Shown here one piece after another: positions 49,340-63,170 of a stretch of 64,000 bases of DNA. The translations under genes were made by a program, and so were the position numbers. The number at the start of each line of letters is the position of its first letter. Position 1 is the stretch's first letter. Source of the DNA: Dillenia suffruticosa. Lineage: Eukaryota; Streptophyta; Magnoliopsida; Dilleniales; Dilleniaceae. The notes under the pieces are model-generated. The model had not been told where the DNA came from, did not search any database, and saw nothing but the letters and a program-made list of their open reading frames with translations. The stretch spans positions 12,356,001 through 12,420,000 of the forward strand of contig JAVTVX010000020.1 of assembly GCA_033439265.1 (NCBI GenBank), written 5' to 3'.

Positions 49340-51240
49340 TCATAATATGTTAAACCTAATGATTCCATGTCTGACAAAGGAATCTCTCTTAAAGGATTTG
49401 GTGAAGGGATCAGCCACCATACTGTATATAAGAGTGTACTTAACCGTCACTACACCCTTCTCGGTGATGTATCTCATAAAATCGTCTCTGCTATCAATGT
49501 ATTTGGCTTTACTATGATATTTAGGATCTCCGTTGTTGGCAGTGACAGCTTGATTATTACAATAAATCATCAATAACCTCACACTATCTGTCACAATACC
49601 TAAGTCATCTAGAAATATTTAGAGCCAAACACTCTCTTGAACTACCATTAAACATATCTCAAGTTCAGTCTCTATTGTAAATAGAGATACATAAATTTGT
49701 TTTTTATTTCTCTGAAATATGACACCATTAATGAGCAAGATAGTTAATCTTGATGTTTATTTGCGTTTATCTAGAATGCCACTCCCAATCGACGTCTGAA
49801 TACCTAATAAAACATAAATCACCTCCTTATTAATACAAGGAGAGGTTTGTCGTTCCCTTGAAATATCTCAAAAACCTTTTTATTGCTCTCTAGTGATTTC
49901 TTCCAAAATTCGATTAATAACTACTTATTAGATCGATTGTAAAACAAATATTTGGTCGTGTATGCCTCATCACATATACTAGATTGCATATTGTATTGGC
50001 ATAAGGGATTCTACTCATCTCCTTATTTCTTCCTAGTTATAAGATATATTTCAAGACTCGAGATTTTCAATTTTAATGATAAGAGTATCTATTGAGTTGC
50101 AATTGCTCATCACCTCTGGATCCTAATTTTGAGAATAAACTAAACTTTACCTATGTTTTTCATATCAAAACTTGACAATAACCATATTTTAATGGTCAAC
50201 AAATACTCTTTGTTATTCTCAACCAATAGAATGGCACTCATATATAAGAATATGGTCACAAAAAATTTATTAGAATGTATCAGATAGATACAATAATCCT
50301 TCTCAATCATTATAAAATCATAAGATATCACTTTTTCGTGAAATCTCAAGTATCATCGCCTGGATGAGTGCTATAGGCTATATGTTGACTTCCAAAATTA
50401 ACAGACCTTATCTACCTGACCTACTAGAACGAACCTAAATATGCAGATCTCTTCATCCAAACTTTCATTACGAAAGGCGATTCTCTATATCCATATAGTA
50501 TAACTCAAAATCCATATTCGTGATAATCACTAAAAGTAAACGAATTGAGCTAAATTGAACTACAACTCCTTGATAGTTCACGCTCTTAGTTTAAGTGTAA
50601 CCATTAGTTATCAGACAGGTTTTATATTCTTGTTAATTCTCATCGACTCTTTTTCTTCATCTATGGCATTTAATAAATAGTCTTTCGTAAAACTCTCGAG
50701 AGCATCTTGGACAATTATAGATTTCTTATCATCCTCAACGGTCATAATGAGGGTCTCAGCCTTAATTTGGAAGCAATATTTAAGTACGCATCCTCAATAC
50801 TCCTACGAGAAGAGAGAATCTCTTTACCTCTTGATGGATCACTCCTACTAGAATGAAGATCCGTAATGGATTCTTGTTTCCCGCTGCTGGACTCGCCTAA
50901 GCCAATAGGCTTATCCATCTCATAGAAAGTAAAGTTCTGATCAATTTTACCTCTTAGGAAAATCATTTTTAAGAAATACAGTATCACGAGACTCAATCTC
51001 AATGACAGTATCACGAGACTCAATCTCAATGACAGTATCATTCGTATGCTCACTTAAGAACACATATTCCCTAGAGTATTCTAAATATCTTATAAAGATA
51101 CATTTTTTTTCTCGTCGACCTAACTTGTCGTGTGAATGCAAGAAATCGTGATTAAACCCCATAACCTCAAGCCACTAAGGTCAGGCTATTTCTTTGTCCA
51201 AAACTCATATGGGGTATTGACTGAGAATTTTAATGAGATA
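49340..51240 (-). pseudogene. Copia integrase end, reverse transcriptase and RNase H remnants
   Basis: The frame 49594-49340 holds CNNQAVTANNGDPKYHSKAK then YIDSRDDFMRYI and ADPFTKSF, which is the RNase H C-terminal part of copia. The frame 50349-50140 contains IFLYMSAILLVENN, where the catalytic YMDD of reverse transcriptase has become YMSA. The frame 51162-50947 repeats the block before the acidic linker (CIFIRYLEYSREYVFL). A short tandem duplication 'actcaatctcaatgacagta' occurs twice near 50990-51035. No functional enzyme remains. Confidence 0.82.
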
Positions 51241-52169
51241 CAGTTGAAAACGTAGACTACAATCAATAAAATATCTTCAAATAGGAGATGAACAAATTAA
51301 CTTGTACCATCATAAATCTCACTATCTCCAACAAAGTCCTATTATTCCTCTCAGTTACTCCGTTATACTGAAAAGTAACAGAAATAGTCAGATGTCTTGT
51401 AATATTTTTCTCGAAATAAAGCTCTTTGTGTAGTTCTGATAAATACTCGTGTCACCGATCGTTTTTGAGAATTTTTATTCTCAAGTATTATTGATTCTCA
51501 ATCTCACTAATAAATCTCCTGAAACATTCCAATGTTTCAGATTTGTGCGAGATCAGAGACATAATCGAAACACGTGTAGTCATCTATAAATATAACAAAA
51601 TACATTGCTCTATTTTAGAACTTTCATACTTATAGGACCACAAATATCATAGTGGATCAATTACAATGGATTCCCAGTTCTCATTGCGTTGATAAATGGT
51701 TTTCTTATAACTTTGTCGATAAGGTAAAACTCACATATAGACAACTCGAATTTGATTAGTCAGCCCAATAGACCACTCACAGCTAATGGATTTATCATCT
51801 CTTACTCTATGCATCCAACTCTATTATACTACTCATTTACATCATCATCTACGTAATCAAACGCAAAGACATTAGAAAAATAACAAAAAAACCATTAGAA
51901 AAAATAGTACCCCGTGCATACAATCCATCATAGATAAACTAGAACAAATAAAAAAATTGTCATATTTAATAAAAACAGATACTTTTATTGCATATCCTAA
52001 ACAATCTTAGACAAAGTACTGAAATGAAGTTCGGTCAAATATCCAGAGTGTAAATCCTCCTAACCCAAGAATTCACTCAGTAGAACCCCATGTGCGCACT
52101 CCTATCTCGAGTTATGTGATTGGTGACTCCTGAGTTTATAATCAACACATGAAAGAAATCAGTAAATAT

Positions 52170-53023
52170 CACAATAGATGGGACAAAACTTAAATTACGT
52201 AAAAAAGAAGAACATTGTTTTCGCTTGTCACATCAAAAGCGAAATGATCAAATTTATATTAGACATAGCTCTTCGAATTGATCTTATCAAACTCTTTCTT
52301 CGTGCACTTTTATTCCTTATTGTCAGTTTTCTCAGTTGGTTTCTTATTGTCTGGATCTCGAGTTTTCTTCACATACTTATGCTATTTGTATTTGGTGTCA
52401 TGGGAGTCTTAACTCGACTCTACTGCTTAAATGTGATCCGAGTATAGTCTACTCACCTCCAAGTGCTCCTTCTCAAACTTACTGTGTTTACTCAAATCAA
52501 CGAAAGTACAAATACTCTTGTCGTATGTGAGATAAGTTTTTATGGTCTCCCATGAATCAAATAAAAGATTGGATCACACACCCGATACCTAAGCCTCGTC
52601 CGAAATAGGTTTGCCCGCATTCTTTAACTCGACGATCATACTTGACATTTGCATGTTATAATGATTAGCCATTTCTTCGGTATTCTCATCATAAGAGCTA
52701 AAAAGAGTACCATAATACTCTTTCGGGGTGAGTCAAATCGACATTATCATAGGATAATACTCATAAAATGAGATTAAGTCATCGAACATACTGCTAATAA
52801 CGATTGCTCTAACTTGGCTATCTTTTTCTTCCATATACTATAAACCTCCTTATCCGGTCTAGCCTGAGGTATGGTATCCTCTTTGAAGCCCACCATCTCG
52901 TATCTCAGAATCTCATACAGATTTTGTTTCTCGAGAACAAACTGAATTTACCAGGTGAAATCTTGCAAATCTTACCATTCAGTTTATCCTTCTTGCAAAA
53001 ATCTAATACGACAGTTTTCATTG
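52170..53023 (-). pseudogene. Copia gag remnant
   Basis: The gag start MKTVVLDFCKKDKLNG is read from about 53023 and matches the gag start of element 1. Downstream gag blocks are broken by stops. The zinc-knuckle and protease region near 52080-52260 is too eroded to assign residues. Confidence 0.65.
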
Positions 53024-54109
53024 CATTAAAAGATATTTTAGTGACTTATTGATATTTATTCTCGCATTTTACGTACCATTTTAATCAATAAATTCAAAAT
53101 GATTCAAGTATAGACTCTAAAGCGAGTTATGAGTCAACGGACATCATACACCACAATCTGAAATCACATCTTACCATTTATATTTGGATTTAGCATACAA
53201 AAACCAACAAAAAGTCACAAATATGGACGTGAGACCCTTAGAAATTGAAAAAATCAATTTTAGAACGACCTGACTCGCCGCCCAGAGCCCTACGCGCAGC
53301 CACGTGCCGACAGCATTCTGCCACGTGCCTGCGGCATTTTGCCATATGCCTCCACGGGCCACAGCAACCTCCTACATGCGCCAGATGCTCAGCTAGTGGG
53401 CCACATGCCTATACGCACGTGACCCTCATCCTAGGTCGCGTCCCAGGTCGGGATGCAAGTCGTTATGCGGGTCTGAGTCAGTTTCGACGATGAATGTCAT
53501 GCTCCCACTCCTTTCTTGCCTGACATGCCTCTTTGCGCATGTTTCTCATGCGCCTGTGGGTCTGGAGAGTGTCTTCTTCACCCAAGGGGCTTGCAACCGG
53601 GTCCTTGTGACTCGGCTGTCGGAAAACGCTTTTTCGACCTATTTTTTACAATGATATCGTTGAAAAAATGGAATTGGATTTTCCTAATTCATCATTAACT
53701 TGATTTTTGGGAGATTCAAACTCTAATCTTGATAAAGCAAGTGTCTAAAATTTTGCCTTTCGTGGCCATATCAGAAATTCCAGTTTCTGGTAATGACAAT
53801 ATACAATATATATGTGAAAATGTAAATCAGCACACAAGAGACACATTTATACCAATTTTATAAATCAATTTGTTTTTTAACTCAATAGATCTACAGTTTT
53901 AAGTTTCAGTACCATTGAGGACCAAAATTTTTGACCTCATATTTTATGGTCTTAAAGCACTCCAAAAATTACGAAAAAATCATTTTCATGATCTTCAAAT
54001 CATTGGCAATATCGTAATATAATTGAATTTACGAAACTCATTCGTGATCTAAATTTCAAATTTTTATACTCGAAAAATTCTGAAAAATATTTTAAAAAAT
54101 CAAACGATC
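53024..54109 (-). other. Copia element 2 leader (5' UTR)
   Basis: Non-coding leader between primer-binding site and gag. It has the GC-richer block at about 53270-53620 that also occurs in element 1, with repeated words such as 'ctgccacgtgcct' and 'ttgccatatgcct'. Confidence 0.55.
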
Positions 54110-54122
54110 GCTCTGATACCAA

Positions 54123-54582
54123 TATTAGAATTAATTTTCACAAAATGAAAGTATGGTGATTTTTTCAGAATAATTAAAACATAAAATTTTTGGACATATC
54201 TCAATGAATAATCGCAGACAATCCAGGAACCATGATACCTTTCTTGATGATCTCACAGTCAGGATGGTGATCACAAAATGAACCACCACCACGGATTCAT
54301 GACACCTCAATTTAACACCCGATGAACCCAATAACAGGAGAAATATTCCTACTAAAAAATTTCTCAAACTCTCGATTAAATTTCTCACACACTTAGAATG
54401 TTTTTCTCACGACATTTTTCTTAACTATGTGCACTTAAGAAGGAAGTTCAAAACTTTCTTAACGTGGATAATGGAGAGTTAGATTATGGGAGTTTATTAG
54501 GTCATGGGATAACTTCTCTTACGTAAATTTTAAATTAACCTTTTTAAACCTCATGCCCCTGGTGCGCATTTTCACTTATATA
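54123..54582 (-). repeat. 5' LTR of copia element 2
   Basis: Begins TATTAG beside the primer-binding site. It matches 47715-48186 up to 'cctcatgcccct', after which the last 20 or so bases are diverged. Relative to the other LTR it lacks a block of about 25 bases after 'ctttcttaac'. Confidence 0.78.
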
Positions 54583-55630
54583 GATTTGCAGTGTAAAATC
54601 AAAACGATAAACCCTATATTTTATAGAATTATTAACTTTTTGAGTTCTATGTCAAGTTATTCAAGAACTAAAGATAAGTTCAAATAATTTAATCTATATT
54701 CTGTATAATACTGAATTGGAAATCGGTAATCAATCCGAGATACTGGTCCAACCAAAGTACAACGCCAATTCTATCTTTTATATATATATATCTTTCTCTC
54801 TCTAAATTGAAGTTATTCTAACTTTGCAATTATTGTGATTGTTGAAAATTTCAGATCGATTGCATGCTATGGAGCAAGGACTAAAGATTCCTAATAAGGG
54901 AAAAACCAAAACAACGAATTCCCTTCTTATTTCTCTCACGAATCAGGAAAAAGTCAGCTTGTTGCACTTCCTCAATCATTGACAGGGTTTTGTTAATATT
55001 TGGATTTCTCATTTCCACTCCAGCTACATCAATTATTTAACCGCCACCAATCTTCAATTGTGCCTTCGTCATAGTTCGATCATGCTTTGTGGTTCATTAG
55101 CCACCATCCGATCATCCACCCTTGTCACCTAAAGCATTTGTCGTCAAATCCCAGTCCAGAAGAACATTAAGGGCAAAATAAAATAATAATAGTTTTAATT
55201 TTAGAAAACTTTAATTTTAAAATTTTAAAATTTTATTTTTTAAAAATAAAATAAAATTTTAAAAATATTAATTTTAAAATATTTTTTATCAAAGATAAAT
55301 TTAATAATTATATTATTGTCATTTCAAAAAAATATATAAATCAATTATCAATATTAATAATAATAATTATATTTATTTTTAAATTTAAACTAAACAAAAA
55401 ATATCTTATTTCGATTTCGTAGATCTTTCATTCTTATTCCGATTTTTATTTTCGAGTACAATCAAACCTTACTTCAATAATATACTAAACATATTTCTAG
55501 ATACCATTTCTATTTATGAAATTTGATTCAAAATTTTAAAATTATAAAATATGTGGGACATGTATCCCAATATTAAAAAACTCTTACTCAGTCAAAAACA
55601 TACCTATTTTTTAGAGATACCAAATTGGAA
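54583..55630. other. AT-rich spacer without a recognised gene
   Basis: Unique AT-rich sequence with A/T homopolymer-rich stretches around 55180-55400. No open frame of interest. Confidence 0.5.
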
Positions 55631-55638
55631 GTGGTAGT

Positions 55639-55732
55639 GGAAGTGGAAGCGGAAGTAGAGTGGGAGTGACAGTTGAACATGGGTTGGAAGTGGAAGTGGA
55701 AGTAGAGTGGGAGTGACAGTTGAACATGGGTT
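55639..55732. repeat. 47-base tandem duplication
   Basis: Units 55639-55685 and 55686-55732 differ at one base. Each starts with repeated GGAAGT and ends 'agttgaacatgggtt'. The single mismatch implies a recent duplication or conversion. Confidence 0.9.
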
Positions 55733-56817
55733 ATCTGTTGCTTTTGTCTGTAGACGTCCAATCGTCCCTGTAAGATTACTGTACCGTGCCTTTTCAATGG
55801 GAAGAAGAGACACTTGCATTTCTGACACCCCCTCTCTTATTTTGGAGCGCGGGACTCTCGGGAGTAAGAGTTTTGGGACCCCCACAAGTTCTCTCTCTCT
55901 CTCCGGGTTGTCATCGTAGAGCCGCAGGCTATTCTTTTCTTTCGGGGGTTATTAGGACTGTGAATTGCACGTGCTATTGCTGCAAATAGGCCACTTTATG
56001 TCCGGTACTAAAAAGCCCTCCCCCGATTAGATCAGTCACACAGTCTCTCTTTTTAACCACACTGTTTACCGTTGAGTAACCTTGAACCTAATTTCTTTAG
56101 ACAAACTCAAGTCACCCGATCCAACGACAATGCATGCGCTTGTATTTTATGTGATTGGCTACCATTGCAACTTAGCGGATGACAGATGCAAAGGGAAAAA
56201 ATGAAAGTTAAAGCAAAGAATAGGAAAATGATATAAGTGCATGCTCTAACATTACATTGAATAAGGTTAAGAAAACCCTTTTGTTGTATGTAAATGAAAA
56301 ACAAAATATAGGTCTATGAAGAAATAATCCTGCCTTTGACTGTCAGATTTCTTACTCTATTTCTAGAGTGAGTCTTATTTTACTATGTAAATGGATAATA
56401 ATGGGAGAAAGGTTTCTCAACTGCTCAAGGATGTGAGCTTAAATATATGAAATCGGAAAGACCTTGCTTCGCTGTGATTGCCAATGACATTTTTTCATTC
56501 TCCACCATAAATATTACTACATTTATATAGTTATAAGCCCAATATTTTTCTTATATATTATTTAAACTAAAATCTTACTATGAGTTGGGATTTGATTTAT
56601 AGAATCTTCCGGAGTCATTGTTAGTTGTAATTGGTGATATTACAAACCAAATAGGGATGATCTTTTGTCACAAAAAGAAATTCATCATGCAACAAACTAA
56701 TAGAATTTGATGGAAAAGATGAATGAGAAAAAATTTTGAATTTTAACCATACGTTTGAAGGGTCATATAAAGGCCACTTGAACAATGAGAAACAAAAAAT
56801 AAATAATAATTTATTTT
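55733..56817. other. Spacer, possible gene debris
   Basis: 55740-56000 is less AT-rich and has overlapping frames on both strands, one of which reads VPFQWEEETLAFL. That short motif is the only protein-like feature and is not enough to call a gene. The rest to 56817 is AT-rich without recognised features. Confidence 0.35.
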
Positions 56818-57050
56818 GTAAGTAAACATACACAACTTTTAAATATGCGTGATTATTTCTATTTGTTTGTACCTTATGAATTGTGTCTATCGTTGTAAGT
56901 AAATAGACTCAACTTTTGAATAGGTGTAATTATGTTTCTCTGTTTGTGCCTTGCGAATTGTGTCCATTGTTGTAAGCAAGCAGACAAAATTTTGAATAGT
57001 TGTGATTATACCCATTAGTGTGTGTCGCTTGAGTTAAATGGTCTTCTCCT
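56818..57050. repeat. 77-base tandem repeat, three units
   Basis: Units start at 56818, 56895 and 56972, each with 'gtaag(t/c)aa' and 'gaattgtgtc(t/c)at' at equal spacing. The third is incomplete. No coding potential seen. Confidence 0.85.
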
Positions 57051-57810
57051 ATTTTATCTTTTCTTTTTTCATAAATACTATTTCTTTTAAACAGAAAAAT
57101 CATTCTAATTTTTGAGATTTTATTATCTCAAGCTTTTATTTTTGACTTATATATTCTCGAGAAATTTACCATTAATCCAGTCAAATTATAATGAGGATAT
57201 AATTTGTTTGAAAACAATAATTATTTCACATACAAGTCATCCTTTTAAATTTTCATAGTCCTTTATACTTTCCCAACACTCCTCTCATCATAAGGCTAGT
57301 TCGGACAATTCAAGATTCTCTAGTAAGATCATGCAGTTGAATTTTCTAAATAAGGGATCAAATATTTTGTATTTGTTGCTATTTCAATGATAATCGATTT
57401 TTTCGTTTAAGAAACTTTTACTTATAAATATTATTTTTTCCTATAGTTTTATATACGTCTCATTTTTTTTATTTTCATTTTCTTGCCATCTATATGGTTT
57501 CTATTTATGACCCTACCTTAACTTAGACCAAGTGTCCCATTCCACTACCGTGAGAACCATGGTTGAGTTACGGTTTGCGTTTTCTACAAACCATAACCCT
57601 AATCGGATCGAAACTAGGAAAACGAACCGACAGTTCATTGAGTTTTCCCCTAGTTTTGGAGTGCTTCCCCTTCCTCTCTTTCCCTTGTTTGTAGCAAAAC
57701 TGAGGTCCCTAGATATCTCTCACCTTCAATTTGAAGGATAAGGGTTAGATTTATGTTTCATTGTAGAAAATAAGTGAAATTTTGGAAGCGAGGGAAGATG
57801 TGCTTTTGAA

Positions 57811-57851
<41 letters not shown>

Positions 57852-57913
57852 TTCTCTTTCTGATATCATCATTACACCTTCTTTTACCTGAACCTATCAT
57901 CTTCTAAACCATG

Positions 57914-57947
<34 letters not shown>

Positions 57948-60197
57948 AGATCTACATTTTTGTTCAAATGCTCCATTTTTCTCCGATTTGTCTCTTTTTT
58001 TTGGCCTTTTTTTTTTTGGCCTTCATTTGAATTCCTCAAAAATGCCTCTTTTTTTTTTTTTTTTCAAAATTTCTCTTAAAAAGCATTGACCGAGATTGAC
58101 CAATACTAACCAAGCGTAGTTGACCGATACAGCCTCGCTAATTTCATGCCATTTTTTTTGTGTTTTAGTTGGGGTCGGTTAATAAAATGATTAATCGATA
58201 TTTTTGATTTGGTAAAAAAAAAAAAAAAAAAAGAAATTAACTAGTGCGATTGACGGATAGTTTTGTTTGCTACATAACTATATCTTGCTTTTGTTTGCTT
58301 TGTCAAATCAACAAATTGAGACTCTTAAACTAATTGAGAGAGGTGTTTAAAAATTCGAACCAAGGATATGGATAGTCTATGTTGAATGAATAACAAATGC
58401 CATCATTGATAGGGATTCTTAAAATATTATTTCACAATTAAATTCCAGGTAAATTGGTGCAAGAAAATAGGTCAAGTGTTACTTCAGAAAGTGAATTAAC
58501 ATAACTTAGAGATTTTAATTGAAAATAAATAAGGAAATGATTCGGAATCATCTATTTAGAAATAAATATTCTTTCACTTTTTATTAAAAAATAATCCCCT
58601 CGCTATACTTCATCCAATTGGCAAGTCCTTTATGTGGTCTCAAGGAGTATAGTGTTGATCCCATGAAAAAGGAAGCACCAAGTGCCAAAATTAGAGTTTT
58701 GCTCATTAATTAGGCGAATCATGAAACATAAATGATAATGCATAAAACTAAATCTATTCTAAACTAAATTAATCTAATCTTATTATGTACAAATAATGGG
58801 ATTAAGACTATAGCTAGATTTTATTCATTGATTACTAAAGATAGACATTTTGTGCAATCGGCTGAATTCATTTTGTGATTAATGACTATATCCCTTAGGC
58901 CATATGATACTCCCTTTCGGGATATACCACGTGCGCTAACAAAGGAAGTGATTTTCTTGCACTCGAAAACTAAATCCTATAATAAACCTATTACGGTCTA
59001 GTCTAATATATTGCAATGTCATATGGGGAATGTTTTTCTTGCACCAGAAGATAAAAACTCTAGATTTAGTGCCTTAATGAACAAGTGGGAGACTTCCCCT
59101 TTGCTCCATCTGCCCACATATGCAAATGAGTCTCACCTTTGTTTGGATCTTAATTCCATTGTCCTCCGTCTTTATTATTGCTCAATGTTTTTGTAACCCT
59201 TGAGCTCTTGAGGCTCTCTATTGATTTCTGTCTCCCTCTCTTTAGCTCCCAAGGGTAATAACAAAAAGACAATAAAACCCAAGCAAAGGAGGTTAAAGGA
59301 GCTCTTGAGGCTCTCTCTATTGACTTCCACATATGCAAATTAAGACAAAGCATCTAAATGAGCTTAAAGAGCTCCCTTACAAAGGAGCTTAGGTTTTGGG
59401 AACAGAGACAATAAAACCCAAGAAAAATAGCTCCTCAAATATTTGAAGTTCCAAGCTTACCCTCAAAATACTTGCATTGAGGAAGAAATGCTCAGCCGCC
59501 CGTGCAACAGTGTTGCACATTAGTGTACAATCTTCTTACAGGAAAAAAAAAAAAAAAAAAAAAAAGAGTACAATCTGTTTTCCCCAAGCAGGCAAATTAT
59601 TATTATTATTATTTTTTATATAAATAAATTATTTATTGATAATCGATATTTAAATTTTATTTGATAAATTTTATTTAAAAACTATGGGACCCTCCGCAGA
59701 GGGTTTAGTACTCTCATATTCTATTTTTCATTTTTTATTATTTCGAACATGAGATTTATTATTAAGAAGTATAATATTTGATTGTCACACCCATATGAGT
59801 TTAGTCGAACAGGCAAATTTTGTGATCCATTCTGAGCCTCTTTTGACTATTTTTTTAAAGCTAATTTAGGTCAATCTCAAAATATGAAATTTGTACCCTG
59901 ATGTCTCATTTAACCATTGAATCTTCAATCGCCACAATCCGTTGTGTATAATTCAAGTCATGCCCAATTTACCATCAAAGCAGGATGAAATAGGGGGCAA
60001 CAACTATAGTTTCTTCTTGAATTGCTATATTTTGCTTAATTTCAATTCTTCTTCTTTATCTTCAACTTCATCTTCATCTTCATCATCTTCTTCCTCTTTT
60101 ATACTAAAATACAAAGAAAGAAAAAATAAGTAGAATTACATTATTTAGTGGCATGGATATATGATCCTAGAACATGAATGGGAAATTTAGTACAGTT
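57051..60197. other. Spacer without a recognised gene
   Basis: AT-rich sequence with a 28-base T tract (57815-57842), an AT microsatellite (57917-57944) and an A tract at 59540-59564. At 59200-59430 a block is imperfectly repeated: 'gagctcttgaggctctct' occurs at about 59201 and 59301, and 'gacaataaaacccaag' at about 59268 and 59407. A serine-coding TCT/TCA/TCC-rich run lies at about 60045-60100. No gene family was recognised in the frames of up to 75 codons. Confidence 0.45.
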
Positions 60198-60277
60198 CTA
60201 GAACCTATTAGCCTCCTTACTGAAGTTCACCACAAAACTAGAACCTATTAGCCTCCTTACTGAAGTTCACCACAAAA
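60198..60277. repeat. Exact 40-base tandem duplication
   Basis: 60198-60237 and 60238-60277 are identical (starting ctagaacctattagcctcct). They end one base before the proposed start of the LTR at 60279. Confidence 0.92.
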
Positions 60278-60278
60278 C

Positions 60279-61195
60279 TGAGGGTACCTGGTTTAAACGT
60301 AGAAATTTTCTTTATTCTCATAAAATTTTAATTCTCTTATAATTATTTGATAAGAAAAAAAATCCCTAACAAATTTAAATCTTTCTTAATTTTATAAAAT
60401 TTTAACTCTCTTGAACTCTTAATAAGGAATGAAATCTTTTTAAAATTTTAAACTTTTCTTAATCTCGAGGAATTCTAAATCGTCTAAGAACTCTTTCACC
60501 ACAATGTCTGCCATTTTGGAAGATTACAAACAAAAATAAAGTAGGGTTTTTTATACCCCTTTGCAGGTTATACATACAGTGAAAAGGCAACCTACGAAGG
60601 AGATATACATTCAATTCTCCACAAGAGGAGCACCCGATATTCTCTCTTTCTTTATACACATTCAACTTTACATCTATGTACCCACCATAGGGAGGCACAA
60701 TCACAACTACCTCAACTCGCAATGAGAGAGAGGTACGGTTTCATACCCAATTTTATACCATCAAATGTATAATTTCATACTCTATTCTATTCCATTAAAG
60801 GTACGACTTTATACTTAATTATACCTATGTAATACATTTATCATGTCTCTTTACATACACATAACATAAGACCATATCTGAACCTTCTCGCTCTTTCTAT
60901 TATTATTATATTTGTAGGTTTCTACATTGATGATGACACAATCGACATACTGACACCGATTAACTCTATATATGACATACAGAGGTAATACATGGCTATA
61001 GTTAGAGCTCTCTTAATCTTTTCTCTTTCTTTTTTTGCTCTATACTGACTTGAGCGTCGGAATCCTCCCACTGGCCGGCACTGGTAAGGTTTTTGTAGAT
61101 TTTCGATCTAAGAAGATTTGATGAACATATCGACATAGGCTCTTTGTTCGGGTTGGAAGAGTAGGTATATGTGGAGCCAATTTTTGACATCAATA
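60279..61195 (+). repeat. 5' LTR of the 60.3-kb gypsy-like element
   Basis: Starts TGAGGGTACC and ends CAATA, next to the primer-binding site. It aligns with 13372-14359, including 'taattctcttataattat' and the 'ggtttttgtaga' phrase near 61087. Confidence 0.6.
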
Positions 61196-62559
61196 GATTG
61201 GCGTCGTCGGTAAAAAACGACTAACTAATTAGCCAAAGAGGTTTTACACTCTATTTCACTTTGCCTTTATATTGCCATGCATAAAGTGGAGGAACAAATG
61301 TCCAAACCCCTGGACCGGTCGCACATGTATTTTGCAAGACTAGAGCCCCCACTTTTAGGGAAGTCTTCATCATTCAATATTACTTTATTAATTTCCTAGC
61401 ATTCGTTACTAATTATTCTGATATGGAATTTTGTCTTATATTTCTCATGACAATAATATCTTTATTTTGCATGTTTGGCCACTTCTTCGCAACATTTTGA
61501 TTACATCGAATGGCCAACAATCAGAAGCAATCCTCAGTCACAACTACTTTTAATGCGGTCAAACTACCGTCCATTTACGAAGCATAGATTGGATGTCTTG
61601 GAAGCATTACCAAATACCAAACACATGAAAGTTAAGTTCGGGACACCTCTCGGTATCGGAATGTCCAACTATGATTGGGCTCTGTCAAATGCCTCAGTTT
61701 AGTAATTCCTATTCATAGCCTACTATTAGTTTTATTAGTGTTTTATTATTGTTAACAAATTATTTTGATCTGAAATCTTGCTTTATGTTTATCGCGACAA
61801 TAATATTCTTATTTTACATACTCTATTACTATATCTTAACTAACAATAGTTCAACACATCTCTAGACATCGGAGTATTCAACTGCGATCCGGATCCATTA
61901 TAGGCCTCGATTTAGTAATTTATGTCCACTGCCTACTACTGCTTGTCAATTTTCTAATATTTTTACCTAACTATTTCAAAATTTTCTTTACGATTATCAT
62001 GATAACAATGTCTCTATTTATATACTCTGTTGCTTTTCGAAATATTTTAATTAATAGCAAGACTTAGGCCCCAACAATTTACCACGAGTCTCAAGCCCTA
62101 GCGATCTTGAAACTCCAGTTTATCACAATGGTTTAAGTATCCACTCTCTTAACTTTACACCTCAAACGCATTGTCAATACGGATTCTAGCACCTTACTGG
62201 GTAGACACAACCCTCATTCTCTCTGTCCCGCACCTTACATTTGTTTCGCACCCAACATCTTAGCTTTACAACCATCCTCGAGATGTCTCTCGGCGTTGTA
62301 GTGCTTACCTACAATCCGGATCCATCGAGTACCCCGATTTAATAATTTCTATCCGTCACCTCTTACTACTTTGCTAATATTTTTGTATTGCTAACTATTT
62401 GTTCTGATTTAGAATTTTGTTTTATATTTATTATGACAATAATACCTCTATTCTACATGCTCTGACTCTCCTTTGTAACATTTTGACTATGTTGACCATA
62501 CAACAATCAGAAGCAACTTTTCATTGGTGATCACGTAGTTGGGGTACCCCTTCGTTGAG

Positions 62560-63170
62560 CAGTTCTCTTGACTCCACACCTCTCAAAATGCAAATATACG
62601 GGATGTAACTCCCGAATGGGTGATTCTCAAATATCCTCTTGGCTCTGTGTCTCAGATGGGTTATGCACCAATTTTAACCAACATTCAGGATCTAACTCTC
62701 GAATGGGTGACTTCCATTATCTTTCGGGTTAGCGCCTTACATGAATTCCATACCCATCCTAACCAACATACTAAATCAAACTCTTAATCGGACGGCACCC
62801 ACCATTTCTCGATTCTGCGCCTCACATAGGTTCTATACCTATCCTCTCAGCACCATGCCTCACATGGGTCTTACACCCATCCTAGCCAACATGCGGGATC
62901 GAACTCCTGAATGGGTGGCTTTCACCATCTCTCGGTTCCGTGCTTCACAAAGGATCCATACGCATCCTTTCGGCTCCATGCTTCACATAGGTTCTACACC
63001 TACTTAGCCAACATACGGGATCTAACTTTTGACCGGTTTGCTCCCACTATCTCTTGGCTCTGTGCCTTACACAGGTTTCACACCCATCTTAACCAACATA
63101 CGGAATGTAACTCCCAAGTGAATGACTCTTATATTCTCTCAACTCTTCTCCTCATATGCATTCCACATCC
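62560..63170 (+). repeat. Tandem array, unit about 120 bases
   Basis: About five units run 'ccaacatacgggatctaact', then a 'gggtggctttcaccatctct' phrase, then 'gcctcacatgggt' phrases. Unit length and spacing vary slightly. Frames here of 88 and 115 codons come from the repeat. Confidence 0.75.

Larger units (their letters stand above)
47715..54582 (-). mobile_element. Ty1-copia retrotransposon, degenerate (element 2)
   Basis: A close relative of element 1. On the minus strand it has a 5' LTR (about 54582-54123), an intact primer-binding site TGGTATCAGAGC at 54121-54110 (complementary to initiator tRNA-Met), leader, gag, polyprotein remnants and a 3' LTR (48186-47715). A short polypurine tract, complement of 'tcttccact', is at 48187-48195. 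The coding part is more eroded than in element 1. The outer end of the 5' LTR is uncertain by about 20 bases, and I could not confirm a target-site duplication. Confidence 0.87.

Noticed and set aside
47361-55480. A larger element around copia element 2, suggested by 'ggtgtttgatt' at 47366 and 'aatcaaacct' at 55463
   Set aside because: The inverted match is only about ten bases, the flanks do not match, and such words are common in AT-rich plant DNA.
55707-55989. Possible small gene with a VPFQWEE motif
   Set aside because: Similar short motifs occur in some plant proteins, but the frame lacks further conserved sequence and overlaps equally long frames on both strands.
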